Source: Candidatus Falkowbacteria bacterium (GTDB lineage Bacteria; Patescibacteriota; Patescibacteriia; Patescibacteriales; Patescibacteriaceae). Taken from it: a stretch of 64,000 nucleotides of DNA. Location of the stretch: positions 372,001 through 436,000 of the forward strand of contig JAPLWA010000004.1 of assembly GCA_026396835.1 (NCBI GenBank). The letters are read 5' to 3'. The position numbers were made by a program, and so were the translations under genes. Below are positions 42,826-50,961 of this stretch, piece by piece (the stretch's first letter is position 1; every line of letters begins with the position of its first letter). Under the pieces are notes generated by a model. It was not told where the DNA came from. It was given only the letters and a program-made list of their open reading frames with translations, and searched no databases.

Positions 42826-43917
42826 TTATTTACTGAGTAAAGATTTATATACCATTTCGTATTGTTTAACCATATCAAGCACATCAAACTGCTCATTAAC
42901 TTTTTTAGCTAAATGATGACCAAAAGTACGAGCTAAATCTTTGTTATCTAGCAAATAACTAATTTTGTCTTTTAGGTCGCGGGCGTCATTAACTTTGAAA
43001 AGTAGACCATTAACTTGATCATCAATAATTTCTGGTAAACCATCAACTTTCGAAGCAACAACTGATAAACCACTAGCACCGGCTTCTAAGGCAGCAATTC
43101 CAAGACCTTCCCACAAAGACGGCAAAACAAAAATATCTAGAGTCTGCAAAAATTCAGGAATATCATTTCTTAAACCAACCAAATGAACCTTAGAACTTAA
43201 GCCCAGCGAATTTACTTTTTCTTTAAGCGCAGTCATAAGAACACCTGCACCAACAATCGTACAATCAAATTTTTTATCTTTCATTAAGCCTAAAGCTTCA
43301 ACTAAAGTCATAAAACCTTTTTGTTCTACCAAGCGTCCGACGGCGCCAATTTTAACTGTTTCAGTTTTAAATGTTTCGACTGCTTTGAATCTTGTTAAAT
43401 CGATTCCATTATGGATTACTTTAATTTTTTCTAATTTAATTCCGTAACGAAGTTTAGCGTCATGTGCTACGGCTCTTGAAACTGCAATAACCAAAGAAAC
43501 ATAAGGCGCTGTTAAACGCTTTAAAATAGAGGTTACAAAAGATTCATCTTTATTTAAATTATGTTCCGTTGAGACAACTCTTAAGCCCGCTAAACCAGCT
43601 AAGAAACGACCATAAATATCACCGCCCAAATGAGTGTGAACAATATCTGGTTCTTCGGCTAAAATTGCTTGACGAAGTTTTACTAAATTAGAAAAATCAA
43701 ATTTACCTTTTTTGTGTAAGACAATAAGCTTAGCGCCGCTCTTAATAATTTCTTCTTCCCAAATTCCACCGCGCTTAAAACAAATAACCGTTAAAGAAAA
43801 AGTTTCTTTATCGGCGCGATTAACAATATCAAGCAAGAGACGTTCGGCGCCGCCCAAGTCTAGCGTAGGAATAACGTGGACAATTTTAATTTTTTTCTTT
43901 TCCATAAGAGGGTTCAT
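42826..43917 (-). CDS. Glycosyltransferase, GT4 family
   Basis: A 363-residue GT-B enzyme: VIPTLDLGGAERLLLDIVNR at the N-terminus, STEHNLNKDES, VKIGAVGRLVEQKGFMTLVE, and the donor motif LPSLWEGLGIAALEAGASG with both E-x7-E acids. It overlaps the end of the polymerase gene by 32 nt; a start at 43905 is equally possible. It is one of the chain-building enzymes of the exopolysaccharide cluster; sugar specificity is unknown. Confidence 0.9.
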   Translation of the reverse strand: MNPLMEKKKIKIVHVIPTLDLGGAERLLLDIVNRADKETFSLTVICFKRGGIWEEEIIKSGAKLIVLHKKGKFDFSNLVKLRQAILAEEPDIVHTHLGGDIYGRFLAGLAGLRVVSTEHNLNKDESFVTSILKRLTAPYVSLVIAVSRAVAHDAKLRYGIKLEKIKVIHNGIDLTRFKAVETFKTETVKIGAVGRLVEQKGFMTLVEALGLMKDKKFDCTIVGAGVLMTALKEKVNSLGLSSKVHLVGLRNDIPEFLQTLDIFVLPSLWEGLGIAALEAGASGLSVVASKVDGLPEIIDDQVNGLLFKVNDARDLKDKISYLLDNKDLARTFGHHLAKKVNEQFDVLDMVKQYEMVYKSLLSK

Positions 43918-45298
43918 TTTTCTTTTTGCTATAAAGATAAATTGCTGCCAAAGTTAAACCAATCGGTAGCCACATTTTGCCTTTGTAATAAGAAGTATTA
44001 AAAAACTGAAAAACAAAACCAGCTGTAGCACCAAGTGCTAATGGCAAAACTAATTTTAATTCACGTCTTGGACGAAGGAACATGATACCTTGGTGAATGC
44101 CATAAAATAAAACTAAGCAAAAAGCAGCAAAACTAATAACACCTAGTCCCCCGTTCTCAGCTAAAACTTTTTGCCAAATACCATGCGAATCAAGCGGTTC
44201 GCCATACTTAGCTCTAAAACGAATATTTTCTTCAACTAAACGATAGAAATCACCTGAACCTTTGCCAAAAAATGGTTCTTCCTTCCAGGCGCTAACCGCA
44301 ATCTGACTTAGTAATAAACGGTTTTCGGTTGAGCTAACACCAATGTCAAATTGGCTTTGTAGTCTAACCATATAGAAAGCAAAAGGAACAATAAAAATAA
44401 GGGAGAGCAGGGCTGGAATAATATAACGGCGTTTAAACTCTTTTGATTGATAAATAAAATAAAAGAAAATTCCCATGGCTAAAACTATCCAAGCGGCACG
44501 CGAGAAAGTTCCTAAGGCCACCAATGCTAAAACAATCGATAAAATAGTGATTAGCTTATTACGGATAACCTTGCCGCGCCAATATTTTAGTGCCAAAACA
44601 GAAAAGACGGCTACTACTAAGAACTCAGCAATTAAATTCTGGTTGGAACCGATAGGATAAATGCCAAATAACAAAATTGGCTGAATGCGGACAAAAGTAT
44701 TTTGCCAATCCTGAAAGAATAAAGACGCAATGCCCATCAAGGCAACAACCGAAGCAGAGGTTACTAATAAAGTTATAACGTAGCGCAAACGCTTCTCAGT
44801 GTTTATTATATTCACCGGAACCACAATATAGGCTAAGTAGAAAAATAAAATCCATCTAAAGCTGTACCAAATAGCTTCACCAGGATATTTACTAACAGCG
44901 CTAGATACTAAAGTGATAATAAAAAACACAAAGAAATACTTTGCGTAAGGTAAAATGATTTTTACTTTTTCTGTGGTTGAAAATAATTTGTCGGCCAAAG
45001 CACGGAATAAAAAAGCAAATAGTGAAATTACTGCCACGAGATCAACTGCAGGAATAATTAAACCTTTAACATAAAAGTTCCAGTTAATTAAAGGCAAGGC
45101 TAAAACTGTTAAATAAAGACCGAGCTGAGGAAATAAAGTAAAAGCCGCAAACAAACAAGCTATAGCCGATAAAAAGATTGCGCCTGGTTGACTAACAACT
45201 TGAGATAGGATTAATAAGGCAACACCAACCACAGACAAGCTAGCCACAACTACCATGCCTGGATCTATATATGATTGATTGTTTTTGACTCTTTTCAT
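43886..45298 (-). CDS. O-antigen ligase/polymerase-like membrane protein (WaaL/Wzy type)
   Basis: About 470 residues with ten or more hydrophobic helices and one large external loop near the C-terminus (RLLLSQIAVSAWKEEPFFGK followed by GSGDFYRLVEEN), the pattern of O-antigen ligases and Wzy-type polymerases. I start at ATG 45298, because an upstream in-frame start at 45352 lies inside the terminator of the preceding gene. It probably polymerises or attaches the surface glycan at the outer face of the membrane. Confidence 0.85.
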   Translation of the reverse strand: MKRVKNNQSYIDPGMVVVASLSVVGVALLILSQVVSQPGAIFLSAIACLFAAFTLFPQLGLYLTVLALPLINWNFYVKGLIIPAVDLVAVISLFAFLFRALADKLFSTTEKVKIILPYAKYFFVFFIITLVSSAVSKYPGEAIWYSFRWILFFYLAYIVVPVNIINTEKRLRYVITLLVTSASVVALMGIASLFFQDWQNTFVRIQPILLFGIYPIGSNQNLIAEFLVVAVFSVLALKYWRGKVIRNKLITILSIVLALVALGTFSRAAWIVLAMGIFFYFIYQSKEFKRRYIIPALLSLIFIVPFAFYMVRLQSQFDIGVSSTENRLLLSQIAVSAWKEEPFFGKGSGDFYRLVEENIRFRAKYGEPLDSHGIWQKVLAENGGLGVISFAAFCLVLFYGIHQGIMFLRPRRELKLVLPLALGATAGFVFQFFNTSYYKGKMWLPIGLTLAAIYLYSKKKNEPSYGKEKN

Positions 45299-45332
45299 AC
45301 TTATAATAAACCATAAAAATAGGCTAAAGTCA

Positions 45333-45380
45333 AAAAAAATAAGGGCCCGCACTGTTGTTGTTAAACAATGCGAAACCCTT
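45333..45380 (-). terminator. Terminator of the 45441-45902 gene
   Basis: On the minus strand AAGGG-CGCA-TTGTT paired with AACA-TGCG-CCCTT, followed by ATTTTTTTT. It insulates the polysaccharide genes from the orphans upstream. Confidence 0.8.
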
Positions 45381-45440
45381 AATGTTGCTTTGTCTTGACC
45401 GTAGAGCTACCCTTTCAAAACCTTAAAACCAATCCGTTGC

Positions 45441-45902
45441 TTACTCAGTAAAATTAAAGCGAATGTTATTATTAACTTTCACCTTAATGTTAAATGATTT
45501 TTCTTTACCGGTTAAACCATTATCCACCAAATCTGTTTCAGAAATTATATCGAAACTTTCTAAAGCAGCAGGCAACCAAGTTTCTTTATCAACCTGGGCA
45601 TATATAATAACGGTTTTACCAACCTTCAGGTTTCTGCTTGTTCTTAGAACATAATAACCGGGGCCGCTTGGATTATTAGGATCGCCATAAAGTTTAGCTT
45701 CCTTTAATATCCAATTAGTAGGTGAACCACCAATTAAAATGCTTTGAACAGCTACTTTAGAACAAAGATCTACGACATCTTCTCTAAAGTAAACACCCTC
45801 AGGACAAGCTCCATATAATGAATCATATGGGGTCTGAGCTATACTCACCTTTACCATGGTAAGCATAATGCAACACAGTATAAAGAACATTATCTTTCTC
45901 AC
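45441..45902 (-). CDS. Orphan secreted protein (153 residues)
   Basis: I do not recognise this protein. It has a signal peptide (about 1-22, ending KVSIAQ) and two Cys residues in the mature N-terminal part (YGACPEG, VVDLCSK) that could form a disulfide, then a beta-rich body (YYVLRTSRNLKVGKTVIIYA). Start is GTG at 45902, backed by AAGGAG 5 nt upstream. It has its own TTGACA-N17-TAGTAT promoter and a strong terminator. It is one of three secreted orphans in a row. Confidence 0.68.
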   Translation of the reverse strand: MRKIMFFILCCIMLTMVKVSIAQTPYDSLYGACPEGVYFREDVVDLCSKVAVQSILIGGSPTNWILKEAKLYGDPNNPSGPGYYVLRTSRNLKVGKTVIIYAQVDKETWLPAALESFDIISETDLVDNGLTGKEKSFNIKVKVNNNIRFNFTE

Positions 45903-45943
45903 TTTTTCTCCTTGATTTAAATTTACAATTTGTTTTATCCTTC

Positions 45944-45972
45944 ATACTACTATAAATAGCTATAATTGTCAA
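45944..45972 (-). promoter_or_regulatory. Promoter of the 45441-45902 gene
   Basis: TTGACA (45972-45967), 17-nt spacer, TAGTAT (45949-45944). Confidence 0.65.
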
Positions 45973-45983
45973 TAGGTTGCAAA

Positions 45984-46011
45984 AAAGGGAAATACTGAAG
46001 TATTTCCCTTT
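45984..46011 (-). terminator. Terminator of the 46066-46701 gene
   Basis: Perfect stem AAAGGGAAATACT / AGTATTTCCCTTT with a two-base loop; on the minus strand followed by TTTGC after the A/T stem. Confidence 0.82.
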
Positions 46012-46065
46012 ATCTATAATCATCAAATCATAGAAACTATTCATTAAAGAGCATTGAACGATGGC

Positions 46066-46701
46066 TTATTTTAACTGGGAATAGTACTGATTTCCTCCGC
46101 CATAACGGTTAGCACCATAGCCTGATAAAGCCAAGCTTTCTTTAAGATGATCTCTCCAGTAGGAATCTTGCAAATATTTATCGTTTCCTCCCCTGTCGTC
46201 ACCTAAGTATGTACACCATGCAATTATGTCGTAACTGTACCCTGCGAGAGGAACTCTTACAACATAATATTCTGCATTACCGACTTTTTCCTTATTCATT
46301 TCAACATTAACCCACTGGGTTAAGTCGCAACGCATTTGAACCGGAAATACCTTTGGATCTACACCGAATTTTGACCTATACTGGTCAACTTCTGATGCTA
46401 AATTGTAGAATGCAACATTGTCACCTTCTTTTACTGCACAGGAAATTCCTGAAACAGACTTGTCGAAAGGAGCAACTTTTTCATATGGAATACTGATTGT
46501 TTTGCCGTATGAGCCTTCTGCTATTTCCGATTTTGTTCTACCTGCACCCTGCTGGTTTGTTGATTGTGTATTTGACTGCTGAATTTTTTCAGTTGACTTA
46601 CTGTCCGTCTTGTCTTTGCCCTGATTGCAGGAAGTTAAGACCATTGCTGATGCAATCATCATGAACGCAACAACTAATATTGAGATTATTCTTGTTCTCA
46701 T
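46066..46701 (-). CDS. Orphan secreted lipoprotein (211 residues)
   Basis: Lipoprotein signal with hydrophobic core (about 5-21) and lipobox LTSC (Cys25). A low-complexity Ser/Thr/Gln/Lys linker follows (about 30-60), then a compact domain with four Cys (ISCAVKEGD, MRCDLTQW, AWCTYLGDD) and a Tyr/Gly-rich end. I do not recognise it. It is 50 bp downstream of the barrel-like gene and probably co-transcribed with it, then ended by a perfect hairpin. Confidence 0.68.
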   Translation of the reverse strand: MRTRIISILVVAFMMIASAMVLTSCNQGKDKTDSKSTEKIQQSNTQSTNQQGAGRTKSEIAEGSYGKTISIPYEKVAPFDKSVSGISCAVKEGDNVAFYNLASEVDQYRSKFGVDPKVFPVQMRCDLTQWVNVEMNKEKVGNAEYYVVRVPLAGYSYDIIAWCTYLGDDRGGNDKYLQDSYWRDHLKESLALSGYGANRYGGGNQYYSQLK

Positions 46702-46751
46702 TTTTTTCTCACTTTCTTTTTTGTGTGTTTTTAAAATTTTTGTTTAGTGAC

Positions 46752-47876
46752 TTAGAAACTTACTTTAAAGCCGAACAATGATTCTGCTAATCTTATAACA
46801 TCACCGGTAAATTTAAATTCGGTAACACTATATTTACTTGAACCACCATTAGCCCTGATGTTTTTCCCTACTACAAAATCGCAGATTTTACCGTTGGGCG
46901 AATACAATTCTACTCCGGCCCCTGGTTTATACCAATCCTGACTTCCATATACGAAATGCGTATAGTCAAAATTAAGAATAAAATGAATGCCTACATTGCC
47001 GTTGTAAATAAATTGCATTATCGTCTGTCTATAGCCTAAACCGATGGCTTCTTTTTCGTAGACTTCCGATTTTGCAGTCTGGCCATTATACAAGGCACTC
47101 CTGTCTGCAGAAATGACTTTTTTCCAATACCAACTAATGTTGCTGCGAGAAAAAAACGTATTCCTTGTTCTTGTTAGATCGGCCCATCCAGAAAAATCGA
47201 AGTATAGATTATTCTGTCTCCACTGGTATAATCCAGCGGTTCCATTTTCGATTTCTTGTGATACGCCAAAATTCATAACCAGGCCATTCCAGCCCGATCT
47301 TAAATTATTTGCCCAAGCATAGCTCAGGCCTCCACCAATTACATCGACCGTAATATCGGCTGCGGGTTTGTTATCCTCTACGGTTCCCTTATACTTACCA
47401 CCCTGAATATAACCACCAAATGTTTTCACATTTCTAGTGGCACTTGAGGTCGTGTTTGGATTCTGTCTTACGACAACCCAAAAATTCGCTCCAGAAAATT
47501 TCATGGTTAGGTTTTTTAGAGACACGTATCCGATATATCCCTCTACCTGATTGATGACCGGATAGTAATCCGACATCCTCTTGTCTTTCTTCGAGTTCTT
47601 TACTGCAACTTCTTCACCATCCTGATTTTCGTCCTGATTTTCATCAGTCGACATATCAATGGTAACAGTTTTCTTCGTCTTATTATGGAAAAGTGAGGTT
47701 TCTTTAATTACTCCGACAAAAGTCGAGTTAACTGAATCACATCCCTTTTCTGTGCTCTCTGTCTTTACGACAGTTTTGTTTTCGACTTTCTTCTTTTCTG
47801 TATAATTCTGTGCATTCACAGTGACAGAAAGAGTAAAGACAAAAAACATCACTAATAACAATGTTCTTTTACTCAA
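46752..47876 (-). CDS. Orphan exported protein resembling an outer-membrane beta-barrel
   Basis: A 374-residue protein with a clear signal peptide (ending SVTVNAQ, about residue 23), an acidic linker (about 75-95), then repeated amphipathic strands rich in Tyr/Trp/Phe and Gly (YQWRQNNLYFDFSGWADL; VGIHFILNFDYTHFVYGSQD) and a final Phe (GFKVSF), which are features of outer-membrane barrels. Patescibacteria are thought to lack an outer membrane, so this is unexpected. Start is TTG 47876, backed by AAGGAG 7 nt upstream. Own promoter at 48027-47999. The barrel is inferred by eye. Confidence 0.62.
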   Translation of the reverse strand: MSKRTLLLVMFFVFTLSVTVNAQNYTEKKKVENKTVVKTESTEKGCDSVNSTFVGVIKETSLFHNKTKKTVTIDMSTDENQDENQDGEEVAVKNSKKDKRMSDYYPVINQVEGYIGYVSLKNLTMKFSGANFWVVVRQNPNTTSSATRNVKTFGGYIQGGKYKGTVEDNKPAADITVDVIGGGLSYAWANNLRSGWNGLVMNFGVSQEIENGTAGLYQWRQNNLYFDFSGWADLTRTRNTFFSRSNISWYWKKVISADRSALYNGQTAKSEVYEKEAIGLGYRQTIMQFIYNGNVGIHFILNFDYTHFVYGSQDWYKPGAGVELYSPNGKICDFVVGKNIRANGGSSKYSVTEFKFTGDVIRLAESLFGFKVSF

Positions 47877-47998
47877 TTTTAATCTCCTTGTTTAAATTGC
47901 TGTTTTTGAATTAATTAATTATTTATTAAATGTTTAAATTTAATTTTTGTAAAATATCCTTCCGTTTCTCCCAAATATTCCAATTTCTTTAATCCACA

Positions 47999-48027
47999 AT
48001 CCTACCATGAAGTTCGATACTTGTCAA
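47999..48027 (-). promoter_or_regulatory. Promoter of the barrel-like gene
   Basis: TTGACA (48027-48022), 17-nt spacer, TAGGAT (48004-47999), followed by a leader of about 115 nt in which I see no structure. Confidence 0.6.
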
Positions 48028-48070
48028 GCTAAATGGCAGATTTGTAAACTATAGAGTGATTTATAAGCAA

Positions 48071-48101
48071 AAGCCCCGACATTTAGTCGAGACAAAGGCT
48101 T
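48071..48101 (-). terminator. Terminator of the Wzz-like gene
   Basis: On the minus strand AAGCC-TCTCGAC / GTCGGGG-type stem followed by CTTTTGCTT; moderate strength. Confidence 0.6.
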
Positions 48102-48930
48102 ACCTAAGTATATTTCTCATGCTAGCCTGTCTGGCTAATTCTTCAGCTGAAGGGATATTCTCGATTTCATCGTTATAACCGCCTTCACCAATTAGATCAT
48201 TATCGATTAATATATTGTCGAAAGCTTCGACTGGAAATTGTCCATGGCTTCTTACGCTAGCTAATTGATCAGCATGAACATGTTTTGCGTGCTCACCATA
48301 ATAATGAGCGCTAGGTAGTTTTGTTAGTGGAGTTAAATATACGTAAACTAGACCAGCAATGAACCCTAGGGCTATTGCAATGCCAAGTGTTAAGAATATA
48401 TTTGGCTTAACTGGATAACTTGAAGTGATTGGTTGGTCGATCAAACGGACCTTAACCGCATCACCGCTACCATGATAAGCCGTGTTCTGTGTCATTAAGA
48501 CATAGTTAATCGCACGATCAATCTTTTCAGCTTGATCACGATTAGGATGATAAGCAGTGATAGCAATAATACCAGAGTCGTTGATACTCTTAGCACTTAC
48601 CGTTTTCTGCCATTGTTTCATTTGGTCTTTTGGATTATCACCAAAATAACTAGCATCAATATCAAAACCTGATTCTAATACTTTAGTAAAGAAGGAGTTT
48701 GAACTCACAACGCTTGCTAAAACATTAGACAGATACTCGTTTGACTTAGAAGCAGTATAAGCATCAATATTCTGATTGTACTCTTGCACAACCAATAGCT
48801 GAGACTTAGAGCTGTACTTAAAACGTTGAACAGCGATGACGCCGATGCCTAATAAAATAAAAATGGCAACAATACCAAAGATAGTTTTTCGCTTTCGAGC
48901 GACAAGATTTATAAAATCATGTAGTTCCAT
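48100..48930 (-). CDS. Wzz/YveK-type chain-length determinant
   Basis: A 276-residue membrane protein with the Wzz pattern: membrane helix 1 (about 18-36), an extracytoplasmic helical domain, and helix 2 (about 178-200) preceded by the Pro-rich motif IDQPITSSYPVKPNIFL. A C-terminal cytoplasmic tail of about 70 residues has no kinase or Tyr cluster. Such proteins set polysaccharide chain length and feed polymerisation. It has a strong promoter (48988-48960) and faces the same way as the sugar-transferase genes. Confidence 0.88.
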   Translation of the reverse strand: MELHDFINLVARKRKTIFGIVAIFILLGIGVIAVQRFKYSSKSQLLVVQEYNQNIDAYTASKSNEYLSNVLASVVSSNSFFTKVLESGFDIDASYFGDNPKDQMKQWQKTVSAKSINDSGIIAITAYHPNRDQAEKIDRAINYVLMTQNTAYHGSGDAVKVRLIDQPITSSYPVKPNIFLTLGIAIALGFIAGLVYVYLTPLTKLPSAHYYGEHAKHVHADQLASVRSHGQFPVEAFDNILIDNDLIGEGGYNDEIENIPSAEELARQASMRNILR

Positions 48931-48959
48931 AACAGTTTGTTTTTATGAATATGAACAAT

Positions 48960-48988
48960 ACTATAGCATATAATGAAAATAATGTCAA
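48960..48988 (-). promoter_or_regulatory. Promoter of the Wzz-like gene
   Basis: TTGACA (48988-48983), 17-nt spacer, TATAGT (48965-48960), about 23 nt of leader. Confidence 0.82.
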
Positions 48989-49095
48989 TGGACTAGAAAA
49001 AACAGACTATTTGCCAGCTTTTATGACAATCTAAGATTAGACTGACAAAGCTAAAAAATGGCAAATATACGACTACTATTATATAATGTAGATCT

Positions 49096-49521
49096 ATGGA
49101 GCAAACAAATATTCAACTAAACTTAGAAGATTTATTAAATAATCTAAAAAAATCTGACACTAAACTAGATTGTTTAAAACTAGCCTATAATATCATTTCG
49201 AAGCGATACCACGGCCAAAGGTTATACACTGTTACTCACCTTTTCAATATTTTCAACAATAATATTGAGCATCTATTGCAGTCTTCTGGTACAATGCACT
49301 GCACTAATATCAATCACTTGTTAAGATTTCTACTGATAAGCAGTGGCATATTTTCTAAAGAAGATATTAAAACCCGTTGGACCTTACTATGGTTCATCTC
49401 GCCACATCAATATTTGGAAGTAAAAACTGAAGACGGTTTAGTTAAGGTTGATATCTGGGCTAGAAACTTTGGAATTGAGTTTGGTGATTATGCCCATGGC
49501 TGGCATTTGAAGACAGAATAG
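49096..49521 (+). CDS. Transglutaminase-like small protein
   Basis: A 141-residue protein whose second half resembles a papain-fold transglutaminase-like domain: a Cys before a helix (MHCTNINHLLRFLLISSG), a His in FISPHQYLEVK and an Asp in VKVDIWARNFG, a plausible Cys-His-Asp triad. It has no signal peptide or helix, so it acts in the cytosol if enzymatic. A TATAAT at 49082-49087 ends 8 nt before the ATG, suggesting a leaderless message. The stop codon runs into a family C repeat. Confidence 0.6.
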   Translation: MEQTNIQLNLEDLLNNLKKSDTKLDCLKLAYNIISKRYHGQRLYTVTHLFNIFNNNIEHLLQSSGTMHCTNINHLLRFLLISSGIFSKEDIKTRWTLLWFISPHQYLEVKTEDGLVKVDIWARNFGIEFGDYAHGWHLKTE

Positions 49522-49617
49522 TCTGAACCACAGATAGCACAGATTAAAAGATTAACACTGATAGTTTATACACTATCAGTGTTTTATCATAAAATCTGCG
49601 TAATCTGTGGTTCTGAC
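49521..49617. repeat. Palindromic repeat, family C, copy 2
   Basis: GTCTGAACCACAGAT ... ATCTGTGGTTCTGAC ends with a nested stem ACACTGATAGT / ACTATCAGTGT. The first base is the last base of the upstream stop codon. Same architecture as 19992-20090. Confidence 0.8.
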
Positions 49618-49632
49618 AAAGGAAAAAATAAA

Positions 49633-49676
49633 AAAGTCTTTGTGCGATTAGATATCAACACAAAGACTAAAAAAAT
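49633..49676 (-). terminator. Terminator of the tautomerase-like gene
   Basis: AGTCTTTGTG / CACAAAGACT perfect stem; on the minus strand followed by TTTTTTATTTTT. Confidence 0.82.
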
Positions 49677-49682
49677 TTCCCA

Positions 49683-50036
49683 CTAACTAGTGCTTAACTC
49701 GTATAGTTCGAGCCAAACTTTTACTTCCATATTGTTGAAAAATTTCTCCGTAAAATATTTTTCAAAATCTTTACGTAACTCCTCTTGTTTTTCTGCTCTC
49801 TCTTTAGATTTAGAAGCAATGATACTTATTTCAATAGGAGCTATCATAAGACCAGCTTCAATTTTTATAATTCGCAGACTGACTTCTTTGGGTAATATAT
49901 ATAAATCACTGCAACTTAATTTTTCCGCTACATATTGTTTTATATCCTAGAGAGCTTTTTTGGGATACAGGATAAAACTTCTAATATGCGGTTTGTCCAC
50001 GATACTAGGATCAAAATAGATATTAATTATCGGCAT
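49683..50036 (-). pseudogene. Tautomerase-like gene interrupted by an in-frame TAG
   Basis: From ATG 50036, with AAGGAG 7 nt upstream, the frame runs 29 codons, meets TAG at 49949-49947, then continues open for 87 codons to TAG at 49685-49683. The protein starts MPIINIYF, the Pro-after-Met start of 4-oxalocrotonate/MIF-type tautomerases. After the stop the text stays protein-like (DIKQYVAEKLSCSDLYILPK; later MEVKVWLELYELS), close to small Patescibacteria tautomerase-like proteins I recall. Promoter and terminator are intact. It may be a recent nonsense mutation, a base-call error or a read-through case. Confidence 0.7.
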
Positions 50037-50094
50037 TAATATTCTCCTTTTTTATTATTTCAACAAATATATTTTAAATAACATTCTTATGATT

Positions 50095-50123
50095 AATAAA
50101 TCAAATTGCTTGAACTTTGTCAA
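50095..50123 (-). promoter_or_regulatory. Promoter of the tautomerase-like gene
   Basis: TTGACA (50123-50118), 17-nt spacer, TTTATT (50100-50095); the -10 is weak. Confidence 0.5.
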
Positions 50124-50144
50124 TATTATATACAAGATTATACG

Positions 50145-50259
50145 ACCCCACCCCTAACCCCTCCCCATTCGCAAGCGAATAGGGAGGGGAAACTAGTTTT
50201 CATGTGAATATAAGTCACCCCTCCCTGCGCTATGCGCGGGGAGGGGTTGGGGGTAGGGC
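50145..50259. repeat. Two family A hairpins in inverted order without a gene
   Basis: Left hairpin CCCCTCCC-ATTCGC-AA-GCGAAT-GGGAGGGG, right hairpin (minus strand) CCCCTCCC-GCGC-ATA-GCGC-GGGAGGGG with tail CCCTACCCCCAA. They are about 20 bp apart. The spacer on the minus strand reads GACTTATATTCACATGAAAA, nearly identical to the start of the 53859 copy. It looks like an internally deleted DUF559 element. Confidence 0.75.
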
Positions 50260-50271
50260 AAAATCAAAAAC

Positions 50272-50871
50272 TTAACTCAACCTCATATAGCCGCGCTCAT
50301 CAATTACTACAACTTTCTTACTTTCCAAAACACTGTACAAGAAAACGTCAGTTACTTGTTGACGGTAGCGGAATTCTTCTTCAGTTAGCACGGCGTAGTT
50401 AACTTCATTGACTAATTCTTCTTCTAAATCTTTCACCAACTTAGCTACTTTGTCTTTACTAAATTCACCAACTATCAACATATCAACCGGCGCTTGTTTA
50501 TCATTTAAGAAAAGACCAGATAAAATCAAAAGTTTAATTGGGCCTAGCTTCTTGAGTTTATCAGTAAATTCTTTTTCGCAAAGAATCTGAGCTTTAATGA
50601 TTAATTCCTTAATTTCATTAAAGAGAATAAAATCTTTGTTAGCTTGAAAAAACTTTTTATCGGTTCTCCCACCAACAAATTCATCATCAGTCCCCTGGTG
50701 GCTAGATAATAAACCCATGGTTTCTAAATTTTCTAACTCACGGCGGACAGCATTAAGCTGCAAATTAAGATGACGAGACACCTGACGAATATAATAGGAA
50801 GTCTCGGGATTTAATAAGAATAATTTAAGAATTTTCACCCTGGCCATTGAGCCAAAAAGTTTAGCTAGCAT
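50272..50871 (-). CDS. Winged-helix transcriptional regulator with nucleotidyltransferase-like C-terminal domain
   Basis: A 199-residue protein. Residues about 1-70 form an ArsR/MarR-like winged helix (MARVKILKLFLLNPETSYYI, then LQLNAVRRELENLETMGLL). Residues about 105-190 resemble a reduced nucleotidyltransferase fold (LLILSGLFLNDKQAPVDMLI, then VNYAVLTEEEF) without the usual GS-x10-D-x-D catalytic pattern intact. It probably binds DNA near its own gene; the target is unknown. It is divergent from the PP2C-like gene, with which it may share the control region 50872-50961. Confidence 0.75.
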   Translation of the reverse strand: MLAKLFGSMARVKILKLFLLNPETSYYIRQVSRHLNLQLNAVRRELENLETMGLLSSHQGTDDEFVGGRTDKKFFQANKDFILFNEIKELIIKAQILCEKEFTDKLKKLGPIKLLILSGLFLNDKQAPVDMLIVGEFSKDKVAKLVKDLEEELVNEVNYAVLTEEEFRYRQQVTDVFLYSVLESKKVVVIDERGYMRLS

Positions 50872-50897
50872 ATAAATGGAGTAAAAGCTGAAGTTTT

Positions 50898-50926
50898 TTG
50901 ATTTCTAATACTTTTCATAGTATACT
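50898..50926 (+). promoter_or_regulatory. Promoter of the 50962 gene
   Basis: TTGATT (50898-50903), 17-nt spacer, TATACT (50921-50926). A second -10-like TATAAT lies at 50929-50934. Confidence 0.75.
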
Positions 50927-50961
50927 AGTATAATATAGACGTCAAACAAGAAAAGACTTTT

